64,000 bases of DNA. Source: Acidicapsa dinghuensis (lineage in GTDB: Bacteria; Acidobacteriota; Terriglobia; Terriglobales; Acidobacteriaceae). The stretch is taken from assembly GCF_025685685.1 (NCBI RefSeq), contig NZ_JAGSYH010000002.1, positions 668,768-732,767 of the forward strand. The letters run 5' to 3'. A program made the translations under genes and the position numbers. Of the stretch, positions 25,637-35,773 are shown piece by piece. Below the pieces are notes generated by a model. The model did not search any database. It was given only the letters and a program-made list of their open reading frames with translations, and had not been told where the DNA came from. Position 1 is the stretch's first letter. Each line of letters begins with the position of its first letter.

Positions 25637-26089
25637 TTAGCGCGGGCCAGGGCGGTAGGGGCCGCCGATGGCGTCGCGGATGGCGATCCAGAGATTGAGA
25701 AGGCCAAGGCCGGAGATCAGACCGCGCACGGCTCCATGGGCGATGAAGGCCTGTAGCGAGGGTGAGGTGGAGAAGAGCGGGTTATTGTCCCACGCGGGCG
25801 GATACCAGGGAGCACAGCAAACGAGAAGTCCGAGATACATGCGAACGATGACGCGCAGGAAGCGCTCAGCCTGCTGTAGCCAGTAAGGAATGCGATGCGG
25901 AGAAGCGACAGGTTCTGCCTGGATGGGCAATGGTGGTGGAGGCGGAGGAATAGCGGGTGCGGTTGGCATTCCTGGATTTACTGGCGCCCGCTCACCGGCT
26001 TGTCCGTTCGCCGTCTCCGGGTCGAAGAGCGGAGGATATGACTCGGTAGGCTTGGGCAAACTCTCGGGCATTCCTGATTGATGGGACAC
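25637..26089 (-). CDS. Proline-rich hypothetical membrane protein
   Basis: 150 residues. A long proline-rich N-terminus (including a run of eight prolines around residue 50) is followed by amphipathic and hydrophobic segments (RVIVRMYLGLLVCCAPWYPP and GAVRGLISGLGLLNLWIAIR). These probably form two membrane helices. This organisation recurs in acidobacterial hypothetical proteins as far as I recognise. Function unknown. Confidence 0.55.
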   Translation of the reverse strand: MSHQSGMPESLPKPTESYPPLFDPETANGQAGERAPVNPGMPTAPAIPPPPPPLPIQAEPVASPHRIPYWLQQAERFLRVIVRMYLGLLVCCAPWYPPAWDNNPLFSTSPSLQAFIAHGAVRGLISGLGLLNLWIAIRDAIGGPYRPGPR

Positions 26090-26260
26090 CGCTTACGCGG
26101 CGCCCATAAGTGAACGGTACCATACCGGCTGCTGATGGGTCTTCCGAAACCCGGCTACTGAGGTCCTTCTCAGAGATCTCTGCCACCCCAACGACGAAGA
26201 CCTGCTGCTGGGAACCCGTACAGCGCACCTCGGGTGCCCAGAGATGAGAAAAACACTACT

Positions 26261-28072
<1,812 letters not shown>

Positions 28073-28417
28073 GGGCGTAGCGGTTCCTTTTGTTTCTAAG
28101 CCTTTGGGCTATGTCTGGAGTGAATTTCTGGTGGCCGAATGTGCGGCGGACGCCGGAAGGGCATCGTGCTGCGATGCGCTACCGCTCCCATTCGAGCGGG
28201 ACGAACGCGCGGCCCGAGTAACGGGCGCGACCAAAGCCAGCTTTGCTCATGTTGCGAACGAACAAAGACTGGGATGATGCACAGTACGGCATAATTCCAT
28301 TCTACCAGTTTGTGCAAATGCGGTTTGTTACCGGGAGTTGAATCGGCTTTTTCACCACTGGGTTCGTCCTATGATCAGGTTTTTGTGTAATCGTTTACAA
28401 ACAGTGCGGAGGAAGCG
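28073..28417. other. Divergent intergenic region between typA and the GH43-like gene
   Basis: 345 bases serving as upstream region for both genes. The only structure I can support is the LacI-type palindrome near its right end, annotated separately. No RNA gene or extra coding frame is convincing. Confidence 0.6.
28386..28399. promoter_or_regulatory. LacI/GalR-type operator upstream of the GH43-like gene
   Basis: TGTAATCGTTTACA is a 14-bp near-perfect palindrome (six of seven pairs) with the central CG step that LacI-family helices insert into. It lies 18 bases before the GTG start, in position to block ribosome entry or promoter clearance. No LacI gene is in the window, so the regulator is unknown. 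Confidence 0.55.
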
Positions 28418-29494
28418 GTGAGCTTATTTGCCTCGGTGGGTCTGGGAAAATCTGTCGAACGGCTGGAGAGATGTCGGAGAGTGGTTTCGCGTAATTGGGT
28501 AGCTGCGACTCTGATGATGGTGCTGCTGGGAGTCGGGGGTGCCATTGTGCGGGCGCAGGCGAGCGGCGATGGATCCATTAAACCGGGAGCAGCGTGGCTT
28601 GATGATCGCGGGCAGGTGATTCAGGCGCATGGTGGGGGCATCCTTTACTGGCACAAGACCTACTACTGGTTTGGCGAGGATCGGTCGCAGAGCAACGATC
28701 CGGAGAAGCGCTATGTTGCCTGCTACTCATCGAAAGACCTGACGCATTGGAAGTATCACCGGCAGGTGGTGGCGATGGCTGATCCGGAGCCATGGGGTGC
28801 GCATTATGTGCTGGAGCGGCCAAAGGTTTTCTACAACCGAAAGACGAAGAAATTTGTGATGTACGTGCATCTGGACGATGCCCGCTACGGCGAGGCGCGG
28901 GTCGGAGTACTGGTCAGCGACAAGGTGGATGGGGATTACAAGTATCAGAGGAGTTTTCGGCCGCTCGACCAGGAGAGCCGCGATATCGGGCAGTTTGTGG
29001 ACGATGATGGATCGGCTTATCTGATTTTTGAGTCGAGGCCTACACATGGGTTCTTTATTGCGAAGCTTTCGGATGATTATCTGAATGTTGAGAAACAGGT
29101 GAGCTTTATCAAGGCTCCGCTGGAGGGTGGAGCGGTGGTGCACTATGGCGGCCTGTATTACGTGCTGGGGTCGCACCTGAGCGGGTGGAGTCCGAACCCG
29201 AATGTCTATGCGACGGCGCCGAGCCTTGCCGGGCCGTGGACGGAGATGCAGAATGTGGCTCCGCCGGAGACGAAGACGTATGACTCACAGTCGAGCATGC
29301 TGCTGAAGGTGACGGGAACGAAGAAGACGACGGTGATTTACATGGGTGACCGCTGGGAACCGAAAACGCTTTGGGACTCGCGGTATCTTTGGATGCCGCT
29401 GGAGATTGGGGATGGGAAGATGACGCTGCCCGAACCGCGGCCGTGGAAGATTGATGTGAAGACGGGAGAGACAACTAGAGGCAATGTCGAGTGA
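28418..29494 (+). CDS. Exported GH43-like glycosidase
   Basis: 358 residues from a GTG with a GGAGGAAG site. An N-terminal hydrophobic stretch (about 29-48, ending RAQASG) looks like a signal peptide. The body has five-bladed beta-propeller character: QAHGGGILYWHKTYYWFGED, CYSSKDLTHWKYHRQVV, ERPKVFYNRKTKKFVMYVHL and DDDGSAYLIFESR. This resembles GH43 enzymes of the galactan 1,3-beta-galactosidase group, which release galactose from arabinogalactan side chains. Substrate is inferred. The LacI-type operator in front suggests sugar-inducible expression. Confidence 0.78.
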   Translation: MSLFASVGLGKSVERLERCRRVVSRNWVAATLMMVLLGVGGAIVRAQASGDGSIKPGAAWLDDRGQVIQAHGGGILYWHKTYYWFGEDRSQSNDPEKRYVACYSSKDLTHWKYHRQVVAMADPEPWGAHYVLERPKVFYNRKTKKFVMYVHLDDARYGEARVGVLVSDKVDGDYKYQRSFRPLDQESRDIGQFVDDDGSAYLIFESRPTHGFFIAKLSDDYLNVEKQVSFIKAPLEGGAVVHYGGLYYVLGSHLSGWSPNPNVYATAPSLAGPWTEMQNVAPPETKTYDSQSSMLLKVTGTKKTTVIYMGDRWEPKTLWDSRYLWMPLEIGDGKMTLPEPRPWKIDVKTGETTRGNVE

Positions 29495-29562
29495 GGCAAT
29501 TCTCATGCAATAAATTGCTCCGTACACGATTTCCTAACGTGTACTCTGTTCTCTAAACCATC

Positions 29563-30009
29563 ATGAAAAAGCAACTGAAGATCGATGCAGTCAAGCAAGC
29601 TCCGCATCTTATTTGGAACTCATTTATCGATGTGATTGCTCGTAATTACTCAGAGATTGAGGATAATCAACGTTCCGCACATCTTGTTTTTCTCTATGAC
29701 GTCGAAGTGCAGAACGGTGGTCATATGCAGTACTTCGAAAACCATCGCGCGACACGACTGAACGAGACCATGCAAGCTCTCATGCTGCTTGGCGCCAACT
29801 GTCAAGCGACTATTTTGGAAGATGCTGGTAGGCAATTTTTGAGTAAGAAGCGAAAGATCATTCGATCTATTTTTGAGTATGTTGAAATCGCACGGGAAGG
29901 TGAGTTCAACCTATTCGACCAGCGATACCATCAGTGCACTCCCGACTTGACGCTTTGCCTCCAGGCGCATTTGCATAATCACCTGCCGGACTATATCGAA
30001 TTCGTTTGA
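29563..30009 (+). CDS. DMP19/DUF4375-like protein
   Basis: 148 residues. The segment FLYDVEVQNGGHMQYFENHR matches the DUF4375 pattern (E(V)xNGGxxQYF), the core of the DMP19 DNA-mimic family. The family member known from Neisseria binds a transcription factor in place of DNA; others are uncharacterised and often travel with toxin-immunity loci. Base composition is visibly more A+T-rich than its neighbours, and no partner gene is adjacent, so acquisition by transfer is plausible. Confidence 0.7.
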   Translation: MKKQLKIDAVKQAPHLIWNSFIDVIARNYSEIEDNQRSAHLVFLYDVEVQNGGHMQYFENHRATRLNETMQALMLLGANCQATILEDAGRQFLSKKRKIIRSIFEYVEIAREGEFNLFDQRYHQCTPDLTLCLQAHLHNHLPDYIEFV

Positions 30010-30423
30010 GTTTTTCGTTTCTCTCTGTTGAACCGCCGCGTTCGCTGAAACGATCCGGTTGCCAAACGCACATTTGTGGAGTACGGTCTTGTGCACTGCT
30101 GGCTGGACCGTTGATCTCCGCGGCCGATTGTTTGTAGGCAATACGGCAAGAGGCAAACAAGGCCAAAGTGCGGCGCTGCCGCTGATGGAACACGGGAGAT
30201 TCTCTTCTTTTTAGGGTTGTCCGGATCGATTGCGGGGCTGTGCTTGGCTGCGTTTCCGGCAACTTCCTTACCTCTCCTCCGTGTTTCCCTACCCTCTGCG
30301 CAATCAATCGATGCTCTTCCCGCGCGGCACAACGCTGCGGTGGATGGTTGTTGCCATTCAGATGCTCCTGTTGCCGGGCGGGGTGAATCTCACCTGCTCT
30401 GAACCCGGAAAGAAGGAGTTGCT
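30010..30423. other. Intergenic stretch before the Cys-ladder gene
   Basis: 413 bases. Short frames on both strands lack ribosome-binding sites and show no family character. The last 20 bases contain the GGAAAGAAGGAG ribosome-binding region of the next gene. No RNA gene or repeat is visible. Confidence 0.5.
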
Positions 30424-31812
30424 ATGTCTGATACATCTCAACAGGACAAGATCTCTCAGTTGCAGCAAACCGGTGAAGCGATGGGAAAGCTCGCCGCGGA
30501 TGAGGCTGCGTTTACACGAGCAGCGGAAGCATTTCGCGCCCAGAATGCCGCTGCATTTCAGGCGGAACTGAGCAGGATAGGACTGCTGCCACTCTGCAGG
30601 CTGGTCTGTAGCTGGTTTTGCAGCAAGCACTGCGTTTTCTACTGCCAGAAGCTATGCCCGCCGCCGGTTGCCACGGAAGCGGAGGTGCCAATCTCGGAGT
30701 GGCGCGATTTTGCGGTCGTCACGGCGAATCTGACGAAGAACCAGCCTCTGTTGGAGCAGTTTCTGGCAGCGGTTGAGGATGAAGACGCCAAGCAGTTCCA
30801 GGCGTTGCTGGCGCAGAACAAATGGCAGATCTATTGCCATCAGCTTTGCCACTTCCTATGCGGCGTACGCTGCCGGCTGGCATGCAGGCTGATGTGCCCT
30901 CCACCGCCGCTGATCACTGAGGTATCGGAGATTCCGGCGTCGCAGTTTACTCCCTCCGGACCGGGACTGGGCCTGGCATCGGGTCCGAGTTTCCCTCCGG
31001 GGCCGACTCCCACCGATAACAAGCCGGCAGGAGTCGGGGATCATCCGATTGGTGGCTTGTCGAACATCCAAGGAGTCTTTGAGATTGCATCTCCGTTTCA
31101 GTACAAGGTGGAGTTTGCAACCTCTACGGCTGGACCATGGACACCGATTCTGACGCCGATCAGTGACTACCGCTTCAATCCCGGATATCCGCCGCCACCG
31201 CTGTTTCTGTACTACTCGCGGGTTCCCGATGCGAGCGGGTGGTACAACGTTGCGGACATGGGATTGCTTGGGCCTAACTATCTGACGGACTGGAGCACTC
31301 CTGCAGCCGCCGCGAACGATCAGTACTATTTGAAGCTGACAGTGCGGAACCCGGCGCTGGCGGAGTTTGAGAGCCCGATCATTCCGGTCAGAGTTGACAA
31401 TCAGGCGCCGTCGAAGCCGGTGATCACGCTGCAGTTGCAGATGCCGGATGGATCGCGACGGACGCTCGGGTGCTGCGAGACGGTGAAACAGGGCGACGGG
31501 AACCTGGTGATCATTACGCTCCAGGCCTCGGACCCCAACTTCAGCGCGATCTCGGTGGAACTGCTCGGCGGATGCGGGGCGAGCTACGCCATCGTCGACA
31601 CTGGCGGCAACAGCCTTTCGAAGACCTATAACGGGAACATCAATGACACTGGCTATCCGGTGCCGACGGAGTTCAAGTGGAATCCGTGGGCGGCGAAGAT
31701 CAGCCCGTGCTGCTATCTGATCGACGTGCGTATCGACGATCGGGCCGTGGTCAACAATGCGTGGTCAGGTGGCCACTCGAACGGGAATTGGCAGTCGATT
31801 ACCATCGCGTGA
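30424..31812 (+). CDS. Uncharacterised protein with two (C-X3)5-C cysteine ladders
   Basis: 462 residues, no clear signal peptide. Six Cys at 58, 62, 66, 70, 74 and 78 are spaced exactly four apart, then PPP. A second set at 138, 142, 146, 150, 154 and 158 repeats the pattern, again followed by prolines; the two blocks are exactly 80 residues apart. Each follows a helical stretch rich in Ala, Gln and Glu, so the protein looks like an ancient duplication. On a helix, i+4 spacing puts all six thiols on one face, suggesting metal storage, a metal cluster or disulfide stapling. From about residue 180 the protein is Pro/Gly-rich, then beta-rich with further Cys (CC pairs near 350 and 430). I recognise no family. 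A GAAGGAG site precedes the ATG. Confidence 0.75.
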   Translation: MSDTSQQDKISQLQQTGEAMGKLAADEAAFTRAAEAFRAQNAAAFQAELSRIGLLPLCRLVCSWFCSKHCVFYCQKLCPPPVATEAEVPISEWRDFAVVTANLTKNQPLLEQFLAAVEDEDAKQFQALLAQNKWQIYCHQLCHFLCGVRCRLACRLMCPPPPLITEVSEIPASQFTPSGPGLGLASGPSFPPGPTPTDNKPAGVGDHPIGGLSNIQGVFEIASPFQYKVEFATSTAGPWTPILTPISDYRFNPGYPPPPLFLYYSRVPDASGWYNVADMGLLGPNYLTDWSTPAAAANDQYYLKLTVRNPALAEFESPIIPVRVDNQAPSKPVITLQLQMPDGSRRTLGCCETVKQGDGNLVIITLQASDPNFSAISVELLGGCGASYAIVDTGGNSLSKTYNGNINDTGYPVPTEFKWNPWAAKISPCCYLIDVRIDDRAVVNNAWSGGHSNGNWQSITIA

Positions 31813-31840
31813 TCTGCAGTCGTCTCATTTGTGCATTTGA

Positions 31841-31872
31841 GGAGTCCGGCGCAGGTTATCTCGCCGGACTCC
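31841..31872 (+). terminator. Hairpin terminator after the Cys-ladder gene
   Basis: An 11-bp perfect stem (31841-31851 with 31862-31872; GGAGTCCGGCG) with a 10-base loop, followed by GTTGTTCTTG. The T-tract is imperfect, so termination strength is uncertain. It separates the gene from the convergent Anbu gene. Confidence 0.65.
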
Positions 31873-31906
31873 GTTGTTCTTGAGAACGGTTGAATACTGA
31901 AATTGG

Positions 31907-32668
31907 CTAGATGAGAATCTTCTGCGAATCGTAGTCGGGGTGAGGTGTGAACGTCAGATCGGGCAGGTCTTCGACTGCGTTGCGCAGGGAGCGCTCCCAT
32001 AGAGCGTGGATGGTTTCAAGCTCGCGGTCGCCGGCGGGCAAGCGACGGTAGTTGTCCAGGTGGAAGCTGTCTTTGCGGTAGAGAAGAATCTCGATCGGCG
32101 GGCCGACCGTCACATTGGAGCGCATGGTGGCGTCGAAGCTGAGCAAGGCATATTTCGCGGCGGCTTTGAGGCTGGTTTTCTGATAGACGATGCCACGATC
32201 TAGGATGGGGCGGCCGTACTTGTATTCGCCTAGTTGCAGAAAGGGTGAGTCTTCGGTGGAGCTGAGTGGGTTTCCCTGCGGATAGATGAGGAAAGAGCGA
32301 GGCTCTTCACCGCGCACCTGTCCGCCAAGCAGCAGATGGACATTGAAATCGTACTTATCGCGTTCCAAGGCGGCACGATCAAGATCGGAGACCTGTCGGA
32401 CCACCTGGCCAACTTCTCGCGCAGCCTCATACATTGACGTGGCCTGGGCAATTCCCTCCCCTGCGTCAAAGCTGGCGCGCAGCAAGTTCATGATGGATTG
32501 CGAGAGCGAGAGGCTGCCGCTGGTGAGGATGACGAAGACGCGCTCGCCGGGCTGAACGAAGGTGTGCATCTTGCGGGCGATGTTGAGATCGTCGAAGCCG
32601 GCGTTGGTGCGTGAATCCGATGCCATGACCAGACCCTCACGCGTCATGATGCTCAAGCAATAGGTCAT
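31907..32668 (-). CDS. Anbu (proteasome-like) peptidase
   Basis: 253 residues from the ATG at 32668. The N-terminus MTYCLSIMTREGLVMASDSR, then TNAG, is that of COG3484 proteasome-type proteases. Thr2 would be the catalytic nucleophile after Met removal, with Asp18 and Lys33 completing the Ntn-hydrolase site. LTSGSLSLSQS is the conserved GxL loop. Anbu forms helical or ring assemblies; its substrate is unknown. The longer frame to 33166 overlaps the divergent gene and is rejected. It faces the transglutaminase-like gene head to head, a partnership known for Anbu loci. Confidence 0.9.
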   Translation of the reverse strand: MTYCLSIMTREGLVMASDSRTNAGFDDLNIARKMHTFVQPGERVFVILTSGSLSLSQSIMNLLRASFDAGEGIAQATSMYEAAREVGQVVRQVSDLDRAALERDKYDFNVHLLLGGQVRGEEPRSFLIYPQGNPLSSTEDSPFLQLGEYKYGRPILDRGIVYQKTSLKAAAKYALLSFDATMRSNVTVGPPIEILLYRKDSFHLDNYRRLPAGDRELETIHALWERSLRNAVEDLPDLTFTPHPDYDSQKILI

Positions 32669-32772
32669 GCCATCCCCGAAAATTTTGAATGACGAGCGAC
32701 GTTCTGCTTCCATCTTTCCACGGTGAGCTGCGGGCTGCAACAGACGACGTCCAAAGCGCATCCAAGACGAGC

Positions 32773-33600
32773 ATGCTGATTCGATTGGGCTACGATATGC
32801 AGTTCGATCTGCCTGCGCCGGTAAGCAGCATTGCCCAATTGCGAATCCATCCTTCGCGTATACAAGATCTGCGGGAAAAAGACGAATTACGCGTTGAAGG
32901 AAGCGAGGGAACGGTCGCGACTCGCGATTACATCGACGCGTACGGCAATATCTGCACCCGTTTTTATGCGCCGGCTGGCGAGTTGCGGCTATGGAACTCG
33001 ACCCTGATTGAAGATAGTGGGCTGACAGATGCCGTAAATGAGGAGGCTCTTGAGGTTCCTGCCCAGGATCTGCCGGACGATGTGTTGATTTATCTGCTAA
33101 GCAGCCGATATTGTGAGGTGGATTTACTGTCGCCGGTAGCGATGGATCTATTCGGAGAGACAGCACCGGGATGGCAACGGGTGCAGGCGATCTGTAGCTG
33201 GATTCACAGCAAGGTAACGTTCAATTACGCAACAGCGAGAGCAACGCGGACGGCGCTCGGTGTGTTCACAGAACGAGTCGGAGTGTGCCGGGACTTTCAG
33301 CATCTGGCGGTAACGTTCTGCCGGTGCTTGAATATTCCAGCTCGATATGTGGCGGGCTATCTGGGAGATATTGGCGTGCCCGCGACTTCTGCACCTATGG
33401 ATTTCAGTGCGTGGTTTGAAGCGTATCTGGACGGGCGATGGTGGACATTTGATGCCCGGCACAATGCTCCCCGGATTGGCCGGGTGCTGATGGCCACAGG
33501 ACGCGATGCAGCTGACGTGGCCTTTTTAACTTCATTTGGGGTCGCAAGCCTGCGAAGTTTTCAGGTAACTTCGGAGGAAGTTATGCCGGTTGCGGAATAG
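32773..33600 (+). CDS. Transglutaminase-like cysteine peptidase
   Basis: 275 residues if it begins at the ATG at 32773, where family alignment starts (MLIRLGYDMQFDLPAP); an ATG at 32689 would add 28 residues. The core holds TERVGVCRDFQHLAVTFCRC with the catalytic Cys, then MDFSAWFEAYLDGRWWTFDA with the conserved Asp. The expected His before AWFE reads Ser here, so either this subfamily uses a different His (the RHN just after) or activity is lost. Such proteins accompany Anbu in COG1305 loci. The usual alpha-E and ATP-grasp partners are not present. Confidence 0.85.
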   Translation: MLIRLGYDMQFDLPAPVSSIAQLRIHPSRIQDLREKDELRVEGSEGTVATRDYIDAYGNICTRFYAPAGELRLWNSTLIEDSGLTDAVNEEALEVPAQDLPDDVLIYLLSSRYCEVDLLSPVAMDLFGETAPGWQRVQAICSWIHSKVTFNYATARATRTALGVFTERVGVCRDFQHLAVTFCRCLNIPARYVAGYLGDIGVPATSAPMDFSAWFEAYLDGRWWTFDARHNAPRIGRVLMATGRDAADVAFLTSFGVASLRSFQVTSEEVMPVAE

Positions 33601-33843
33601 GCTTAGACAAAGAGAGAATTTACCGGCGATTGTTGGCGAAACCGTTGCAGCGTAAAGGTCTAACGGCGTAGTCTTGGGCCATGCCTCGATGTCGTTAGTG
33701 CCGTTTGGTGCTGAAGCCGAGGCGTACTTGCGCGGATTTCGGTCGTTCCTCTGAAATCCTTCCGCCGCAAGAATGGATAACCCGGCAAAATTCAGGACCT
33801 TGACACCGAGAGCATTCATCTTCTGGAGTGTGAGGGATTTGTC

Positions 33844-34815
33844 ATGAGCATTGCAGCGGACATAACCGAGTTGATCGGGAAAACACCCCTGGTTCGTCTG
33901 AATCGGGTCACGGCTGGACTGCCCGCCACAGTCGTAGCCAAGCTGGAAAGCCAAAACCCGATGAGCAGCGTCAAGGACCGCATCGGGCTGGCAATGATTG
34001 ATGCTGCCGAGAAAGAAGGCAAGATCAAGCCAGGCGAGACTGTGCTGATTGAACCAACGAGCGGAAACACCGGTATCGGCCTTGCATTTGTTGCCGCGGT
34101 GAGGGGATACCGCATCATCCTGATAATGCCGGAGACTGCATCGATGGAGCGGCGTATCGTGTTGCGCAGCCTGGGAGCGGAACTGGTTCTTACGCCGGGA
34201 GTAAACGGCATGAAGGGGGCCATCGCAAAAGCAGCGGAGCTTCTGGCCAAGACTCCCCATGGCTTTACCCCTGGGCAGTTTGATAATCCGGCCAATCCGG
34301 CGATTCACTACGCTACAACCGGGCCGGAGATCTGGAATGATACGGACGGCAATGCAGATATTCTCATCTCCGGTATTGGAACCGGCGGAACGCTGACGGG
34401 TGTGGCAAAGTACATCAAGGAGCGCAAGCCGGAATTCAAGGCAATCGCTGTAGAGCCCACAGACAGCGCGGTTCTGAGCGGAGGCAAACCCGGTCCACAC
34501 AAGATCCAGGGGCTGGGGGCCGGATTTGTTCCGTCGATTCTGGACACACACCTGATCGATGAAGTGATCACCGTAACCAATGAAGAGTCGATTGTCATGG
34601 CACGGCGGCTTCCTCAGGAAGAAGGTTTGTTTGTCGGCATCAGTTCAGGCGCAGCAGTACATGCGGCGTTGAAGGTGGCGGCGCGGCCAGAAAACGCCGG
34701 TAAGCTGATCGTGGTTGTCATCCCGAGCTTTGGCGAACGCTATCTTTCGAGCGTGCTGTTTGAAGCGATACGTGCAGAAGTGCAGGCACTGCAGCCGCAG
34801 TCGGTGAATCTGTAG
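33844..34815 (+). CDS. cysK: Cysteine synthase (O-acetylserine sulfhydrylase)
   Basis: 323 residues, a standard fold-type II PLP enzyme making cysteine from O-acetylserine and sulfide. Lys44 in SSVKDRIG binds [15 protein letters not shown] is the substrate loop, and [10 protein letters not shown] holds the phosphate of PLP. The next gene encodes the serine acetyltransferase, so both enzymes of cysteine synthesis are adjacent and can form the CysE-CysK complex. Confidence 0.96.
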   Translation: MSIAADITELIGKTPLVRLNRVTAGLPATVVAKLESQNPMSSVKDRIGLAMIDAAEKEGKIKPGETVLIEPTSGNTGIGLAFVAAVRGYRIILIMPETASMERRIVLRSLGAELVLTPGVNGMKGAIAKAAELLAKTPHGFTPGQFDNPANPAIHYATTGPEIWNDTDGNADILISGIGTGGTLTGVAKYIKERKPEFKAIAVEPTDSAVLSGGKPGPHKIQGLGAGFVPSILDTHLIDEVITVTNEESIVMARRLPQEEGLFVGISSGAAVHAALKVAARPENAGKLIVVVIPSFGERYLSSVLFEAIRAEVQALQPQSVNL

Positions 34816-34887
34816 AAGCAGGAGTGAGTGTGAAAGTGTGAGTGCGGTCAGCATTTACGCTTTTATGCGCTCTTAAGGGATCATTCC

Positions 34888-35637
34888 ATGGAGTGGCTTG
34901 CCAGAATTCGCGAGGATATTGACTCGGTGATGCAACGAGACCCGGCCGCGCAATCGCGACTGCAGGTCTTTTTGTGTTCTCCAGGGTTGCATGCGGTCTG
35001 GAGCCATCGACTGAACCATTGGCTCTGGAAGCATGGCTGGAGGTTTACCGCGCGGATACTCTCACAATGGACTCGATTCTTTACCGGTGTGGAAATTCAT
35101 CCGGGGGCATTGTTGGGGCGAAGGCTTCTGATTGACCATGGCATGGGGGTGGTGATCGGCGAGACATCCATTGTTGGCAGCGATGTTACGCTTTATCAGG
35201 GAGTTACGCTGGGCGGAACGGGGAATGCTGCGTTGGGGAAAAAGCGGCATCCAACGCTATGCGATGGGGTTTTCGTTGGAAATAATTCGAACATTCTGGG
35301 CGACATCACGATTGGCGCTAACTCTCGCGTGGGCGCGGGGTCTGTAGTATTGCGTGATGTTCCACCAAATTCGACGGTTGTTGGCGTTCCGGCGCATATC
35401 ATTTATAGAAACGGTCAAAGGGTGCTGATTACCGATCCGCACGAAGTAAAGGATCCTCTCTCGGATGCGTTAATTGCCTTGGCCGAACGAGTGGAAAGGC
35501 TGGAGCGGGCGGAAACTGGAGTGAACGAAACCCTTGCAGCAGCGCACGCGTTTGAGGCAGAAGAGGAAGAGCGCGAAGCGTACCGGCGGGAACTGGACCA
35601 ACTTCGCGATTATGTATCGATGGGTGAGGGTATCTGA
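34888..35637 (+). CDS. cysE: Serine O-acetyltransferase
   Basis: 249 residues. The left-handed beta-helix hexapeptide region is clear: IHPGALLGRRLLIDHGMGVV, IGETSIVGSDVTLYQGVTLG, KKRHPTLCDGVFVGNNSNIL and NSRVGAGSVVLRDVPPNSTV. It makes O-acetylserine from acetyl-CoA and serine for CysK. It resembles the shorter EpsC-type proteins. The C-terminus is unusual: a glutamate- and arginine-rich helix of about 60 residues replaces the usual short Ile-ended tail that docks into CysK, ending in MGEGI. It follows cysK by 72 bases. Confidence 0.94.
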   Translation: MEWLARIREDIDSVMQRDPAAQSRLQVFLCSPGLHAVWSHRLNHWLWKHGWRFTARILSQWTRFFTGVEIHPGALLGRRLLIDHGMGVVIGETSIVGSDVTLYQGVTLGGTGNAALGKKRHPTLCDGVFVGNNSNILGDITIGANSRVGAGSVVLRDVPPNSTVVGVPAHIIYRNGQRVLITDPHEVKDPLSDALIALAERVERLERAETGVNETLAAAHAFEAEEEEREAYRRELDQLRDYVSMGEGI

Positions 35638-35773
35638 GGCGGAGAAATGTACGTTGGTAACCGCTGATAGTCTCACCAGGTTGCTACTACCATCCCCCGA
35701 ATTTGGGATACAAGATTTGCGCTTTTTTCGCTACTCTTTGGCCATCTACTTCGGGAAGAATGATTTCCCGTCC

